A DNA stretch of 64,000 nt from Tianweitania populi (GTDB lineage: Bacteria > Pseudomonadota > Alphaproteobacteria > Rhizobiales > Rhizobiaceae): positions 310,001 to 374,000 of the forward strand of contig NZ_BMZQ01000002.1 of the NCBI RefSeq assembly GCF_014652875.1. The letters run 5' to 3'. A program made the position numbers and the translations under genes. The notes under the pieces were generated by a model. The model made no database searches and was not told where the DNA came from. It was given only the letters and a program-made list of their open reading frames with translations. Numbering within the stretch: position 1 is the stretch's first letter; every line of letters starts with the position of its first letter. Shown piece by piece: positions 44,223 through 54,444 of this stretch.

Positions 44223-45599
44223 ATGCCCGTCGAACTTCTTTCCAAGCGCCCGGACAAGGCACTGCCGATCTATCTGGTTGCGAAGAACGGGTCTGACGCG
44301 GCTTGGCCGACGGCAGCCCGCGAATGGGCGAAGCTGCATGAGTTTTCGGGCGAAGCTGGCCGCGTCCTTTGCTTTCCGACCGACAGTGGCCAGCTCGGCG
44401 GCGCGCTCTGCGGTATGGGCGCCTCTGATGAAGGTGGGCTGAGCGCGCTGTCCAGCGGCGCACTTGCCCGCGCTCTGCCGGCTGGCGACTGGTATTTCGC
44501 CGATGTGCCCGGTGACGCGACACTGGCCGCACTCGGCACTGTTCTCGGCGCCTATTCTTTCGAGCGCTACGGCAAGAAGCCGACCCGCACATTGCGCGTG
44601 GCCGTCGGCGACGATGTCGATGCCGCGCATGTGAGCCGCATTGCCGATGGCGTGTTTCTAGCACGCGACCTCATCAACACCCCCACCAACGACATGGGCC
44701 CGGCCCAGCTGGAAGAAGCCGTCCGCACCCTCGCTTCCCGCTTCAAAGCCAGGGTCGAGGTGACATCGGGTGACGCCCTGCTCAAGGCCAATTTTCCGAT
44801 GATCCATGCGGTCGGTCGCGCTTCCGACCAGGCGCCGCGGTTACTCGACCTGACCTGGGGTCGCAGCGGGTCGCCCAAGGTCACGCTGGTCGGTAAGGGC
44901 GTATGCTTCGACACTGGCGGCCTCGACATCAAGCCGGCCAGCAACATGCTGCTTATGAAGAAGGACATGGGTGGCGCCGCCAACGTGCTCGGCCTCGCTT
45001 CCATGCTGATGGCCGCCAAACTCGACATCCGCCTGCGCGTCCTCATCCCTGCCGTCGAAAATTCGATCGCAGGCAACGCCTTCCGCCCAAGCGACGTGCT
45101 GCAAAGCCGCAAGGGCATTACGGTGGAAGTCGGTAATACCGATGCGGAAGGCCGCCTCGTTCTGGCCGATGCCCTGGCGCTCGCCGACGAAGAAAGCCCC
45201 GACCTCCTGATCGATATGGCGACGCTAACCGGTGCCGCCCGCGTCGCTCTCGGACCCGACGTGCCGCCCTTCTTCACCGACGACACCGCGCTCGCCTTCG
45301 ACATCGCGACCGCAGCAGATGCGGCCGCCGATCCGCTCTGGCGCCTGCCGCTCTACAAGCCCTATGCCGCGCGCCTCGCTTCCAAGATCGCCGACACCAA
45401 CAACGTCAATGCCGACGGCATGGCCGGCGCGGTCACGGCGGCGCTGTTCCTGCGCAAGTTCGTGGAGAAAGCCCATAGCTGGGCACATTTCGACATTTAT
45501 GGCTGGAACCCGATTGATCGCCCGCACTGCCCGGTCGGCGGCGAAGCGCAGGGTATCCGCGCGCTTGAGCGCTTCCTGACCCGCCGCTTCGGCGCCTGA
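44223..45599 (+). CDS. M17-family leucyl aminopeptidase
   Basis: This 458-aa cytoplasmic metallo-aminopeptidase has the family signature NTDAEGRLVLADAL and the metal-binding GKGVCFDTGGLDIKPASNMLLMKKDMGGAA, both intact. It uses two divalent metals to remove N-terminal residues. It is divergent from tadD and followed by a MarR-like/NlpC pair, a conserved rhizobial group. The ATG is at 44223. It is a PepA paralogue, being shorter in its N-terminal domain than PepA. Confidence 0.95.
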   Translation: MPVELLSKRPDKALPIYLVAKNGSDAAWPTAAREWAKLHEFSGEAGRVLCFPTDSGQLGGALCGMGASDEGGLSALSSGALARALPAGDWYFADVPGDATLAALGTVLGAYSFERYGKKPTRTLRVAVGDDVDAAHVSRIADGVFLARDLINTPTNDMGPAQLEEAVRTLASRFKARVEVTSGDALLKANFPMIHAVGRASDQAPRLLDLTWGRSGSPKVTLVGKGVCFDTGGLDIKPASNMLLMKKDMGGAANVLGLASMLMAAKLDIRLRVLIPAVENSIAGNAFRPSDVLQSRKGITVEVGNTDAEGRLVLADALALADEESPDLLIDMATLTGAARVALGPDVPPFFTDDTALAFDIATAADAAADPLWRLPLYKPYAARLASKIADTNNVNADGMAGAVTAALFLRKFVEKAHSWAHFDIYGWNPIDRPHCPVGGEAQGIRALERFLTRRFGA

Positions 45600-45677
45600 C
45601 GCCCAGCCGGCGCTTGCATAGGCTTCGAGCCTGATCTAGCTTGATACGGATCCGAAACGAATGCGAGCGTCTAGGCG

Positions 45678-46028
45678 ATGCCGGTTACTTTGCGTCCCGG
45701 ACAGGCACTCGGATTATGGCGCTCCACCTTGCTGGCACAGGTCCTCGCCGACGCGCCGGATCTCACCACGCGCCAGATGGCGATCCTGCTCACCATCTAC
45801 CTCGATCCGCCGCCGCATACGATCCGTGGGCTTGCCGCCAAGCTCAGCGTCACCAAGCCGGTGATCACGCGCGCACTCGACACGATGGGCGAACTGAAGC
45901 TCGTGTCGCGCCATCGCGACGAAGCGGATCGGCGCAACGTTCTCGTGCGCCGTACCGTTGAAGGTTCATTGTTCGTCGAGGGGATCGGCGACATCATCAT
46001 TGCCAAAGCACGGGACTTACCGACATGA
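45678..46028 (+). CDS. MarR-type winged-helix regulator
   Basis: This 116-aa single-domain regulator has a winged helix (about 30-95, TTRQMAILLTIYLDPPPHTIRGLAAKLSVTKPVITRALDTM) and a wing region RHRDEADRRNVLV. It lacks a large ligand domain. Its stop overlaps the NlpC/P60 start (ATGA), so the two are co-expressed and the regulator may control the hydrolase or its own operon. The start is ATG 45678; the upstream SD is weak. Confidence 0.88.
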   Translation: MPVTLRPGQALGLWRSTLLAQVLADAPDLTTRQMAILLTIYLDPPPHTIRGLAAKLSVTKPVITRALDTMGELKLVSRHRDEADRRNVLVRRTVEGSLFVEGIGDIIIAKARDLPT

Positions 46029-46903
46029 CCGCCCTCGATCGCCGCCTTCATGCCTTCCGCGACGATCTCGCCGACATCCGTCTCAGCGGCCAAGTGGAAG
46101 CCCGCGATTATGTGGAAGGCCAGCCGGCCCGCATCGTCGCTCCCGTCGCCGACCTCCTACGCCAACCCACGCTCGAAGCCGGCATGGACACGCAGATCCT
46201 CCATGGCGAGGACGTGCGCGTGTACGACCAGGCCGATGGCTTTGCTTGGATTCAGGCTGCGGATGGCTATGTCGGTTACGTCCAGGCGGATGCTCTGGCG
46301 CCGGTACTCGCCGAACCCACCCATGTGGTGACCGCGCCGCGCACCTTCGTTTATCCCGGCGCCGATCTGCGCTTTCCCCGCCGCCGCAGCCTGTCGATCG
46401 GCAGCCTGGTTCACATCACCGGCGAGAGCGAGACACGCGGCACCGGCTATTCCCTGCTGGACAATGGCGAGGCGCTGATCACCAAGCACCTGCAGCCCCT
46501 GCCCTATGCCGTGCTTGATTATGTCGATGTCGCCGAAAGCCTTATCAACACGCCCTATCTCTGGGGCGGCGCCTCAGGCTTCGGCATCGATTGTTCCGGC
46601 ATCGTGCAGCTCTCCATGCGCATGGCCGGCCTTTATGCCCTGCGCGACACCGACATGCAGGCGAGCACAACAGGCGAAGCCGTCCAGCCCGGCCCCGACA
46701 TGGCGCTCCTAAAGCGCGGCGACCTCGTCTTCTGGAAAGGCCACGTCGCCATCGTGACCGGCCCCGACGAAATCATCCACGCCAGCGGCCACACGATGTG
46801 TGTCACCCGTGAATCACTATCCGCCGCCGTGGAGCGGATCGGCTATCTCTACGGCGGCCCGACTGGGTTCCGGCGGCCAATGAGCGATGTAGCGGGATTG
46901 TAG
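46025..46903 (+). CDS. NlpC/P60 (C40) cell-wall endopeptidase
   Basis: This 292-aa protein has two SH3-like N-terminal regions (about 50-95 and 110-150) followed by a C40 papain-like domain. Cys is in [11 protein letters not shown], His in [10 protein letters not shown], and a third polar residue in [11 protein letters not shown]. It would cut peptidoglycan stem peptides or murein tripeptides. No signal peptide is visible, so it probably acts on recycled cytoplasmic muropeptides, like its rhizobial relatives beside the M17 peptidase. It overlaps the MarR gene. Confidence 0.93.
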   Translation: MTALDRRLHAFRDDLADIRLSGQVEARDYVEGQPARIVAPVADLLRQPTLEAGMDTQILHGEDVRVYDQADGFAWIQAADGYVGYVQADALAPVLAEPTHVVTAPRTFVYPGADLRFPRRRSLSIGSLVHITGESETRGTGYSLLDNGEALITKHLQPLPYAVLDYVDVAESLINTPYLWGGASGFGIDCSGIVQLSMRMAGLYALRDTDMQASTTGEAVQPGPDMALLKRGDLVFWKGHVAIVTGPDEIIHASGHTMCVTRESLSAAVERIGYLYGGPTGFRRPMSDVAGL

Positions 46904-46941
46904 ACGGCACGACCGCCGGTTCACATGAAGGCAGAAGGGGC

Positions 46942-47301
46942 ATGACCGGGCATCGGATCTATTCGACGAGCTTCGCCAGCGTTTACCCCCTTTATGTCGC
47001 CAAGGCCGAGCGGAAGGGCCGGACGAAAGCGGAGGTCGATTCAATCATCTGCTGGCTCACCGGCCATAGCGGACAGACCTTGCGTGACGAGCTCGAGCGG
47101 AAGACGAGCTTCGAGACCTTCTTCGCCGGTGCGCCGCGCATGAACCCGGATCGGTCGCTGATCACGGGCATGGTGTGCGGCGTCCGGGTCGAGGAAATCG
47201 AAGAGCCGACGATGCGCGAAATCCGCTACCTGGACAAACTCATCGACGAACTCGCCAAAGGAAAGGCGATGGAGAAGATCCTGCGCAAGTCGTTGGGCTG
47301 A
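46942..47301 (+). CDS. DUF2200 protein
   Basis: This 119-aa cytoplasmic protein of the DUF2200 family, common in bacteria, has [39 protein letters not shown] and [45 protein letters not shown]. The function is unknown. The ATG at 46942 has GGGGC nearby (AGAAGGGGC). It lies 38 bp after the NlpC gene and is convergent with tadC, 20 bp apart. Confidence 0.9.
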   Translation: MTGHRIYSTSFASVYPLYVAKAERKGRTKAEVDSIICWLTGHSGQTLRDELERKTSFETFFAGAPRMNPDRSLITGMVCGVRVEEIEEPTMREIRYLDKLIDELAKGKAMEKILRKSLG

Positions 47302-47321
47302 AGCCGGCCCGCCGTCCTGCC

Positions 47322-48344
47322 TCACTCCGCCGGTCGCGCCGCCTCGCCCGATCCAAACCGTTCCGACACCTGAATACCCGCCGGCCCCAGGATCACGGCA
47401 AACAGCACCGGCAGGAAGAACAAGATCATCGGTACGGTCAGCTTCGGCGGCAGGGCCGCGGCCTTCTTTTCCGCCGCGTTCATGCGTAACTCGCGGCTTT
47501 CCTGCGCCAGCACGCGCAGTGCCGACGACACGGGCGTGCCGTAGCGCTCCGCCTGAATCAGCGCCTGCGTCACGCTTTTCACGGTTTCCAGTCCGGTGCG
47601 TGCGCCGAGATTTTCATAGGCCTGTCGGCGTTCCTGCAGAAAGGACAGCTCGGCATTGGTGAGGATAAACTCTTCCGCCAGCTCGACCGACTGCGCGCCG
47701 ATTTCTTCCGCCACCTTGCGGAATGCGGCTTCGATCGACATGCCGGATTCCACGCAGATCAGCATCAAATCGAGCGCATCGGGCCAAGCCGCCTGGATCG
47801 AGGCCTTGCGCTTGGAAGCGCGGTTCGTGACGTAAAGCACGGGCAGATAGAAGCCGGCATAAGCGCCCAGCACGCAAACGAAGGCCTTGATGAAAAACGG
47901 CTTCTCCGCCAGCCCGCCCATCACCAGCAGGTAAAACAACACCAGCGCCAAGCCTACAAAGGGCAGCACGAGGCGGAAGAACAGGAAGCGCGTCAGCGGG
48001 TTCTGGCCGCGAAAACCGGCAACGCGCAGGGAATTAACCGTGCTTTCATCGGCCAGGGCACGGCGCAGATCGAGCCGGTCCACCACCGCGCGCATTCCGA
48101 CCGACTGTTCCTCACGCAAGCCACCGCCCTTGCGGCGACGGTCGGCTTCGGCGGCCAGGCGCGCACGCTGCTTGGCGCGCAACTCGTCACGCTCCAGAGC
48201 CACCGTCTTCATCCGCACCTTCAGCGATGACCCGCCGCTGAAGGCCGGCAGCACCGTGTAGATCGTGGCGAAAACCGCCAGCGAAACCAGCACGGCCATG
48301 GCGACGGCCGGATCTTCCACCACGGAATAGATCGCATCCATCAT
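47322..48344 (-). CDS. tadC: Tad pilus platform protein TadC
   Basis: TadC (340 aa) is one of two GspF-like inner-membrane platform proteins that work with the CpaF ATPase in extruding Flp pili. Hydrophobic segments are seen near residues 15-35, 125-150, 155-175 and 310-330, with the T2SSF motif LMLICVESGMSIEAAFRKVAEEIG at about 190-215. It is the last gene of the minus-strand pilus operon, 7 bp after tadB. The start is ATG 48344 or 48341. Confidence 0.93.
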   Translation of the reverse strand: MMDAIYSVVEDPAVAMAVLVSLAVFATIYTVLPAFSGGSSLKVRMKTVALERDELRAKQRARLAAEADRRRKGGGLREEQSVGMRAVVDRLDLRRALADESTVNSLRVAGFRGQNPLTRFLFFRLVLPFVGLALVLFYLLVMGGLAEKPFFIKAFVCVLGAYAGFYLPVLYVTNRASKRKASIQAAWPDALDLMLICVESGMSIEAAFRKVAEEIGAQSVELAEEFILTNAELSFLQERRQAYENLGARTGLETVKSVTQALIQAERYGTPVSSALRVLAQESRELRMNAAEKKAAALPPKLTVPMILFFLPVLFAVILGPAGIQVSERFGSGEAARPAE

Positions 48345-48351
48345 CGCCGGA

Positions 48352-49356
48352 TCAGACCTCGAAATTGATCATGCTGCGCATCACGAAGAGGCCGATCGAC
48401 ATCCAGATGCCGGACACGACCAGGATCAGGTTGCCCGTGCTCGTGGTGAAAAGCGGCATGATGTAGGCCGGGCTCGACAGGTAAACGAGGATCGCCACGA
48501 TGAAGGGCAGCGCGCCAATAATGGCAGCCGAGGCCTTGGCTTCCATCGAAAGCGCGTTGACCTTGTCCTTCATGCGCTTGCGGTCGCGCAGCACGCGCGA
48601 AAGATTGCCGAGCGCTTCCGACAGATTGCCGCCAGCCTGGCTCTGGATCTGGATCACGATGCCGAAGAAGTTCGCTTCCGGGCAGGGCATGGTTTCGCCC
48701 ATGCGCATGGCCGCTTCCGGCACGGATAGGCCAAGCTGCTGCGCTTCCACGATGCGACGGAACTCGGTCTTCACCGGCTCGCGGCTTTCATGCGCGATCA
48801 GCCGGATGCCGTCATTCAGCGGCAGGCCGGATTTCACCGCGCGCACGATCACGTCCAGCGCATTCGGGAATTCGGCAAGGAAAGCCTTCACGCGCCGCTT
48901 GCGCTTGAAGGACACGAACCAGCGCGGCAGGCCGATCGCACCGGCTACCAGAACACCCGGCAGAAGATAGACCGGCATGCCCAGGATGAAGGCGACGAAG
49001 GTCAGCGCGAAGCCCGTCAGCACGGAATACAGATAAAAGCGATCCATCGCCACGGTCATGCCGGCCTGGCGGATCTGGATCTTCAGCGGCGGCTTCCTTG
49101 TGCTGGCGTCGCGGATTTTCTGCTTTTCCTCGAGATCCTTCAGCGAGTCCTGCACCGACTTGCGGCGTTTGGCGATTTCCGCAGCGCGGTCGCGCGTGGC
49201 CTTGACGTTCGCGCGCGAGGTTTCGGCAGCCTTGACCGTTTCCAAGCGGCGGCCGGCCTTCTTTTCGGCGGCAATGCGGTCGAACAGGAAGACGTAGGCA
49301 AGAAGACCGGCGCTGACGCCAGCCAAGAGCACCAGCAGCAGGATCGATGTGCTCAT
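48352..49356 (-). CDS. tadB: Tad pilus platform protein TadB
   Basis: TadB (334 aa) is the partner of TadC, with an N-terminal membrane helix (LLLVLLAGVSAGLLAYVFLF, about 5-25), a charged cytoplasmic helix rich in Lys/Arg/Glu (25-85), and the GspF domain LDVIVRAVKSGLPLNDGIRLIAHE with C-terminal helices. ATG 49356 has GGAG upstream, giving the normal family length. It is 19 bp downstream of cpaF in the same operon. Confidence 0.93.
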   Translation of the reverse strand: MSTSILLLVLLAGVSAGLLAYVFLFDRIAAEKKAGRRLETVKAAETSRANVKATRDRAAEIAKRRKSVQDSLKDLEEKQKIRDASTRKPPLKIQIRQAGMTVAMDRFYLYSVLTGFALTFVAFILGMPVYLLPGVLVAGAIGLPRWFVSFKRKRRVKAFLAEFPNALDVIVRAVKSGLPLNDGIRLIAHESREPVKTEFRRIVEAQQLGLSVPEAAMRMGETMPCPEANFFGIVIQIQSQAGGNLSEALGNLSRVLRDRKRMKDKVNALSMEAKASAAIIGALPFIVAILVYLSSPAYIMPLFTTSTGNLILVVSGIWMSIGLFVMRSMINFEV

Positions 49357-49375
49357 CTGCTTGCTCCGCCAGGGA

Positions 49376-50875
49376 TCATGCGGCCCGCTTCTCCATGGCT
49401 TCGAGAGCCGCGGCCAGCCGCGCTTCCTCGCCATAATAGCGGGCGCGGTCCCAGAAAGCGGGGCGGCCGATGCCGGTCGACACATGCTCGCCGATCAGCC
49501 GGCCATTCTGGTCCTCGCCCTTGATATTGTAGAGTACGAGGTCCTGCGTGATCACGACATCGCCTTCCATGCCGACCACTTCCGTGATGTGCGTGATGCG
49601 GCGCGAGCCGTCGCGCAGGCGCGCGGCCTGGATGATGATGTCCACCGAGCCCACCACGATCTCGCGCACGGTCTTTTGCGGCAGCGAGAAGCCGCCCATG
49701 GCGATCATGGATTCCACGCGGTTTAAGCATTCGCGGGGGCTGTTGGAGTGGATCGTGCCCATCGAGCCATCATGGCCGGTGTTCATGGCCTGCAGCAGGT
49801 CGAACACTTCCGGTCCGCGCACCTCGCCGACGATGATGCGTTCGGGGCGCATACGCAGACAGTTTTTTACGAGGTCGCGCATCGTCACCTCGCCCTCGCC
49901 TTCGAGGTTCGGCGGCCGCGTTTCCAGCCGCACCACATGCGGCTGCTGCAGCTGCAATTCGGCGGAATCTTCGCAGGTGATGACGCGCTCGTCGCGGTCG
50001 ATATAGTTGGTCAGGCAGTTGAGCAGCGTCGTCTTGCCCGAACCCGTACCGCCGGAAATCACGACATTGCAGCGCACCCGGCCGATGATCTTCAGGACCT
50101 CCGCCCCTTCCGGCGAGATCGCGCCGAATTTCACCAGCTGGTCGAGCGTCAGCTTGTCCTTCTTGAATTTTCGGATGGTGAGCGCCGCACCATCGATCGC
50201 CAGCGGCGGCGCGATCACGTTAACGCGCGACCCATCCGGCAGGCGCGCATCGCAGATCGGCGAGCTTTCATCGACGCGGCGGCCGACCTGCGACACGATG
50301 CGCTGGCAGATATTCAAGAGCTGCTGGTTATCGCGGAAGCGAATGCCGGTCTGCTCGACCTTGCCGTTCACTTCGATGAAAACCTGCCGCGAGCCGTTGA
50401 CCATGATGTCGGCGATGTCGTCGCGCGCCAGCAGCGGCTCGAGCGGGCCGTAACCCAGCACGTCGTTGCAGATATCTTCGAGCAGCTCTTCCTGCTCGGC
50501 AATCGACATCGCGAAATTCTTGATGCCGATGATGTCGTTGACGATGTCGCGGATTTCTTCGCGCGCGGTTTCCGGATCGAGCTTGGCGAGCTGCGACAGG
50601 TCGATCGTATCGATCAGCGCGGAAAAGACCTGGCTCTTGGTGTCGTAATAGCTTTCGCTGCGCGGACGATCCGGCCGACGCGGCGCTTCGGGTGTGGATG
50701 CCGGCACACTCGCCACCCGCTTCGGCGGGGACGACATGGCGGGAGCCGGCGCTTGCGTGCTGGGAGCGGCTTCGCGAGGCGGCAAGGGCGCGCGCGACGG
50801 CTGCTGTGCCGTTGCAGGCGGGCGAAAATCCGGGAGTTCCCGGACGCCACCATCATTGCCTCGTCTACCGAACAT
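49376..50875 (-). CDS. cpaF: Tad pilus assembly ATPase CpaF/TadA
   Basis: CpaF (499 aa) is the hexameric secretion ATPase that drives extension and retraction of the Tad pilus. Walker A GGTGSGKT is at about 275-282. The Asp box and Walker B follow in [23 protein letters not shown] and [17 protein letters not shown]. The His box is [20 protein letters not shown] proline-rich disordered N-terminus (20-75) precedes the domain. The start is ATG 50875. It follows cpaE by 33 bp. Confidence 0.96.
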   Translation of the reverse strand: MFGRRGNDGGVRELPDFRPPATAQQPSRAPLPPREAAPSTQAPAPAMSSPPKRVASVPASTPEAPRRPDRPRSESYYDTKSQVFSALIDTIDLSQLAKLDPETAREEIRDIVNDIIGIKNFAMSIAEQEELLEDICNDVLGYGPLEPLLARDDIADIMVNGSRQVFIEVNGKVEQTGIRFRDNQQLLNICQRIVSQVGRRVDESSPICDARLPDGSRVNVIAPPLAIDGAALTIRKFKKDKLTLDQLVKFGAISPEGAEVLKIIGRVRCNVVISGGTGSGKTTLLNCLTNYIDRDERVITCEDSAELQLQQPHVVRLETRPPNLEGEGEVTMRDLVKNCLRMRPERIIVGEVRGPEVFDLLQAMNTGHDGSMGTIHSNSPRECLNRVESMIAMGGFSLPQKTVREIVVGSVDIIIQAARLRDGSRRITHITEVVGMEGDVVITQDLVLYNIKGEDQNGRLIGEHVSTGIGRPAFWDRARYYGEEARLAAALEAMEKRAA

Positions 50876-50908
50876 CGGCTCTCACTCCACGCCCTACTAC
50901 GCCTGGCG

Positions 50909-52183
50909 CTACCTTTTCGCGCTCTTCAACCTTCCGAGAAGATCAGCCAGGCCCGCGCGCTTGCGTGGCCTGATCTCGCTACGGCCCGTCAGAATGTGGG
51001 CAATATCGTTAAGGATCTGCACTGTGGCGTGCTTGGCATCCATTTCGCCCAGCATCCGGCCGTTGTTGGACGCCGTTCCGAAGAATTGCGGATCAAACGG
51101 GATGACGGCCAAAGGCGTGAGATCGAGCGGCTCGGCGAAGTCGCTCGGCGAGATTTCCGGCCGCTTCGGCATGCCGGCCTGGTTGAGGATCAGCTTCGGC
51201 GCGGCATCGTTGGGTCGCAAGGTACGAAGCGTATCGACGAGGTTCTTGGTGTTGCGGAGATTGGCGAGTTCCGGCGACGCCGTGATCACCACCTCATCGG
51301 CCTGCATCAGCGTGGTCTTGGTCCAGCCGTTCCAGGTATGGGGCAGATCGAGCACCAGCATCGGCGCACTGCGCTGTGCGGTGTCGATGATCTGCTGAAA
51401 CGCATCCGGCTCGAAATCATAGGTCCGCTCCAGCGTCGAGGGTGCGGCGAGCAGCGACAGCTTGTCGGCGCATTGCGCCAGCAGGCGGTCGAGATAAACC
51501 TCGTCGATCCGCTCAGGCGCAAACACGGCCTCGGCAATCCCTTGCGCCGGGTCCTGGTCGAAATCGATATTGGCCGTGCCGAAGGCCAGATCCATGTCGG
51601 CAACCACGGTTTCGGACGCAAACAGCGTCGAAATCGCCCAGCCCAGATTATGCGCCATGGTGGACGAACCCACCCCGCCCTTGGCGCCGATAAAGGCGAT
51701 CGAGCGGCCAAGCGGTGCGGCTCCCGGGTCAACGAAAATGCCGGAAATGACAGCCAGCATGTCGGCCATCGAGATCGGCGCGACGACATATTCCGAAATG
51801 CCGGAGCGGATCAGTTCGCGATACAGCCAGACATCGTTGTAATGCCCGACAACCACGACCTTCGTGCTGGGATCGCAGACATCCGCCAGTTGCCGCAAGG
51901 AGGCGATCAGCTCGCGCGGCTCCTGCCGCGATTCCAGGATGATCAGGTTGGGCGTGGGCGCGGTATGATAGAGGTCGAGCGCGGTGGCGATGCCGCCCAT
52001 GTGAACCTTGAGATGCGCCTTCGCCATGCGTCGGTCTTCCGACGCGCGCGTGATTGGTCCCGCAACACCTTCTGTTTCGCAGAACGCCTGGATCGAGATG
52101 CGCGGGATCGGCCGCAGCGCCCGCAAGGCCGCTGCATCATGATCGCTTTCGGGCAGGTCCGTTTCGTAGGCGAGATTGGTCAT
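50909..52183 (-). CDS. cpaE: Pilus localisation ATPase CpaE/TadZ
   Basis: This 424-aa MinD/ParA-like protein positions the Tad pilus machine, at the pole in Caulobacter. It has an N-terminal receiver-like domain (about 40-160) and a deviant Walker A AKGGVGSST, with further motifs MDLAFGTANIDFDQDP and LDLPHTWNGWTKTTLMQADEVVI. It is in order with cpaD upstream and cpaF downstream. ATG 52183 is used. Confidence 0.95.
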   Translation of the reverse strand: MTNLAYETDLPESDHDAAALRALRPIPRISIQAFCETEGVAGPITRASEDRRMAKAHLKVHMGGIATALDLYHTAPTPNLIILESRQEPRELIASLRQLADVCDPSTKVVVVGHYNDVWLYRELIRSGISEYVVAPISMADMLAVISGIFVDPGAAPLGRSIAFIGAKGGVGSSTMAHNLGWAISTLFASETVVADMDLAFGTANIDFDQDPAQGIAEAVFAPERIDEVYLDRLLAQCADKLSLLAAPSTLERTYDFEPDAFQQIIDTAQRSAPMLVLDLPHTWNGWTKTTLMQADEVVITASPELANLRNTKNLVDTLRTLRPNDAAPKLILNQAGMPKRPEISPSDFAEPLDLTPLAVIPFDPQFFGTASNNGRMLGEMDAKHATVQILNDIAHILTGRSEIRPRKRAGLADLLGRLKSAKR

Positions 52184-52201
52184 CGATGCCGGTTCCGCCC
52201 G

Positions 52202-52933
52202 TCAGTTCTGGTCGTAGTCGATGGTTGGCGAGAAGGTAGTTTCCTTCCGCTTGTAGTTGCCGATCGCAACGCCGCGGTTCTCGGCGTCAATCTCGCTCGA
52301 GCGGCGCGGACCGAGCAGGTCGGCTGGATTGGCGATCTGTGCCGCCAGATTGTTCTGATAAGAGCAGCCGAAATTGGCGTAATGCTTGTTGTCTGTGGTG
52401 TCGCCGATATCCTTTGGCCAGCGTCCACATGGCTGCGTATAGGCCTGCATGGCATTATACGAAACGCGGATCGGCGCGTTGGTTTCCTTAGCTCCCGCCA
52501 GGTAAGCGGCCGTTGCGATCCGATGCGCCGGCACACCATTGCGGCGCAGAACCGCAAACATGTCATGCGCCACATTCGACGCGGCAATTTCGTTTGCGGA
52601 GCCGCTCGGCACGACGATGGTCACGGTCGGCTGCGCGTCCGTATCGTATTGCGCGAGAAAGCCTTCGAGGGCGGCCCGCTGCATTGCGGTCATGCGACGA
52701 TCGGCCATGCCCACCGGCAAATCGATCTTGCGCTCCTTCTCGCCCACGATGATCGGGTGATTGGTGCGATAATCGTCGGGGATAGCGCCGACGGTGACCG
52801 AGTCCCGACCCGAGGTCGAGCAGCCCGAAAGCAGCGCCACCGCAAGAAGTGCCGACGCCGCAGCCATCCGACCCGGCACCTTTGACGCGAAGCTGATTGC
52901 CTGGAGTGCCATGGCGGCGCGACCCTTGCTCAC
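52202..52933 (-). CDS. cpaD: Pilus biogenesis lipoprotein CpaD
   Basis: CpaD (243 aa) is a periplasmic lipoprotein (lipobox LLSGC) that stabilises the CpaC secretin. The family part is TVTIVVPSGSANEIAASNVAHDM and the C-terminal PCGRWPKDIGDT with NFGCSYQNNLAAQIANPADLLGPR. A GTG start at 52933 overlaps the cpaC stop (GTGA); ATG 52912 is the alternative, so the first residues are uncertain. Length and position are normal for the cluster. Confidence 0.92.
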   Translation of the reverse strand: MSKGRAAMALQAISFASKVPGRMAAASALLAVALLSGCSTSGRDSVTVGAIPDDYRTNHPIIVGEKERKIDLPVGMADRRMTAMQRAALEGFLAQYDTDAQPTVTIVVPSGSANEIAASNVAHDMFAVLRRNGVPAHRIATAAYLAGAKETNAPIRVSYNAMQAYTQPCGRWPKDIGDTTDNKHYANFGCSYQNNLAAQIANPADLLGPRRSSEIDAENRGVAIGNYKRKETTFSPTIDYDQN

Positions 52934-54444
52934 TTGTAGATGTAGCCGACGACGCCGTGGTAGCGTCCATCAGGAAGGTTGGTCTTCATCGTTCCGTAAA
53001 CGCGATTGACCTTGCCCAGGAAAAAGCCGGCGCCATCGCTTGCAGGATTGAAGTTGTCATCCGGCTTGGCCAGTTCGTTGCGGGCAACAGGACGGGCAAG
53101 ATAGGGCGTGACGATGATGACGAGCTCGGTTTCGTTGCGGGTAAATTCGCGGCTGCGGAACAGGGCGCCAAGCACCGGCACTTTCGACAGACCCGGGGTC
53201 GCGTTGACGGTCTGACGCATCTCGTCCTGCACCAACCCTGCGATCATCATCGAGCCTCCGGAAGGCAACTCGATGGTCGTGTCGGCTAGGCGCTTGCGAA
53301 GCGACAGGATGTTTTCACCTTGCACCTGCTCGACGTTCTGGTTTGTCGGCTCGGAAACCGTGGTGCGGACCTTTAGGCTAATCCGGCCGGGTGATAGCAC
53401 TGTCGGAAGAAACTCAAGACCGATACCGTAATCAATCCTCTCAATTGAGCGGACTGTGACGCCGTTCTCATTCGTCACATTCGCAACAACGTTGAATTCG
53501 CCGCCGACGCGAAATGTCGCCTGTTCGCCAGAGATTGCGGTCAAAGTTGGTTCAGCCAGCGTCTTCATGGCACCGGTCTGCTCCATGGCCGTCAGAGTGC
53601 TTTGCAGAGCCGACCCCAAACCAAGGCCGGTTCCTCCATCGGGAAAATTGCTTCCTACGCCGACAGCCGTCTGACCAAGCGCGTTGAGCGTGTTGAACTG
53701 AACACCGTCCATCTGGCCGATGATGTTCACGCCAAGCTGCTTCATGACGTTGCGATTAACTTCCGCCACCGTCACCTTTAGCGTAACCTGATCTTCGCCG
53801 ACGATCTTGATCAGATTGATGATCTTGCTGCCGCGCCGCGAACTATCGGGATTGTTGATCGACACACCGGCCGATGCATCTCCGCCAGACGCCGTTTGCG
53901 AAAACTGACCGGTCGTGGCCTCACCACCGCTGACAAAGACCCCCGCCAGCTGTGCTGCACGCGATGCATCCAGCGGGGTGTTCACCGTGCCGGTCAGCAC
54001 GACGTTGTCGTTCAAAAGTTCAACGCTGATATCGGAACCAGGAATGAAGCGCTGCAGGTATCCTTCAAGCCCAGCAACGTCGCGCTCGACGGCAATCTCG
54101 TAATTGCCGATCTGCTCGCCATTGGAACCGAACACGATGATGTTGGTCTGGCCGATGCTCTTGCCAAACAGGTAAATGCGCCGCGCCGTGCGCGTTACCG
54201 CATCGGCCACGGCCGGATTGGCAACGAGAATGTCATAGGCATCGGAGCCGAGCTCCAGCACAAAGGACTTGTTCAAGCCGAGCTTGATCACCTGACCGCG
54301 GCTGTAACTGCTGCCGACTTCGCCGCCCGCATGAGCGACGGTGACACCCGGGCTTCCCGGCAAGACCATCATCAGCGTAGCCAGAACCGCGGCTGTCTTC
54401 CGGCCCATCTTACTTAGCCAAAACATCGTGCGAGCAGCGATCAT
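52930..54444 (-). CDS. cpaC: Tad pilus secretin CpaC
   Basis: CpaC (504 aa) is the outer-membrane secretin that forms the pilus channel. It has a signal peptide (about 1-40), an N-terminal pilus domain (about 55-125, LNKSFVLELGSDAYDILVANPAVADAV), a BON-like domain (about 140-180), and the secretin domain with VPVLGALFRSREFTRNETELVIIVTPYL. The start ATG 54444 overlaps the cpaB stop. Ring assembly probably needs CpaD and TadD. Confidence 0.96.
   Translation of the reverse strand: MIAARTMFWLSKMGRKTAAVLATLMMVLPGSPGVTVAHAGGEVGSSYSRGQVIKLGLNKSFVLELGSDAYDILVANPAVADAVTRTARRIYLFGKSIGQTNIIVFGSNGEQIGNYEIAVERDVAGLEGYLQRFIPGSDISVELLNDNVVLTGTVNTPLDASRAAQLAGVFVSGGEATTGQFSQTASGGDASAGVSINNPDSSRRGSKIINLIKIVGEDQVTLKVTVAEVNRNVMKQLGVNIIGQMDGVQFNTLNALGQTAVGVGSNFPDGGTGLGLGSALQSTLTAMEQTGAMKTLAEPTLTAISGEQATFRVGGEFNVVANVTNENGVTVRSIERIDYGIGLEFLPTVLSPGRISLKVRTTVSEPTNQNVEQVQGENILSLRKRLADTTIELPSGGSMMIAGLVQDEMRQTVNATPGLSKVPVLGALFRSREFTRNETELVIIVTPYLARPVARNELAKPDDNFNPASDGAGFFLGKVNRVYGTMKTNLPDGRYHGVVGYIYK

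Noticed and set aside
49748-52885. Long plus-strand open frame (1045 codons) opposite the cpaF-cpaE-cpaD genes
   Set aside because: Same reason: it is antisense to intact pilus genes and its sequence has repetitive Arg/His/Gln composition without motifs.
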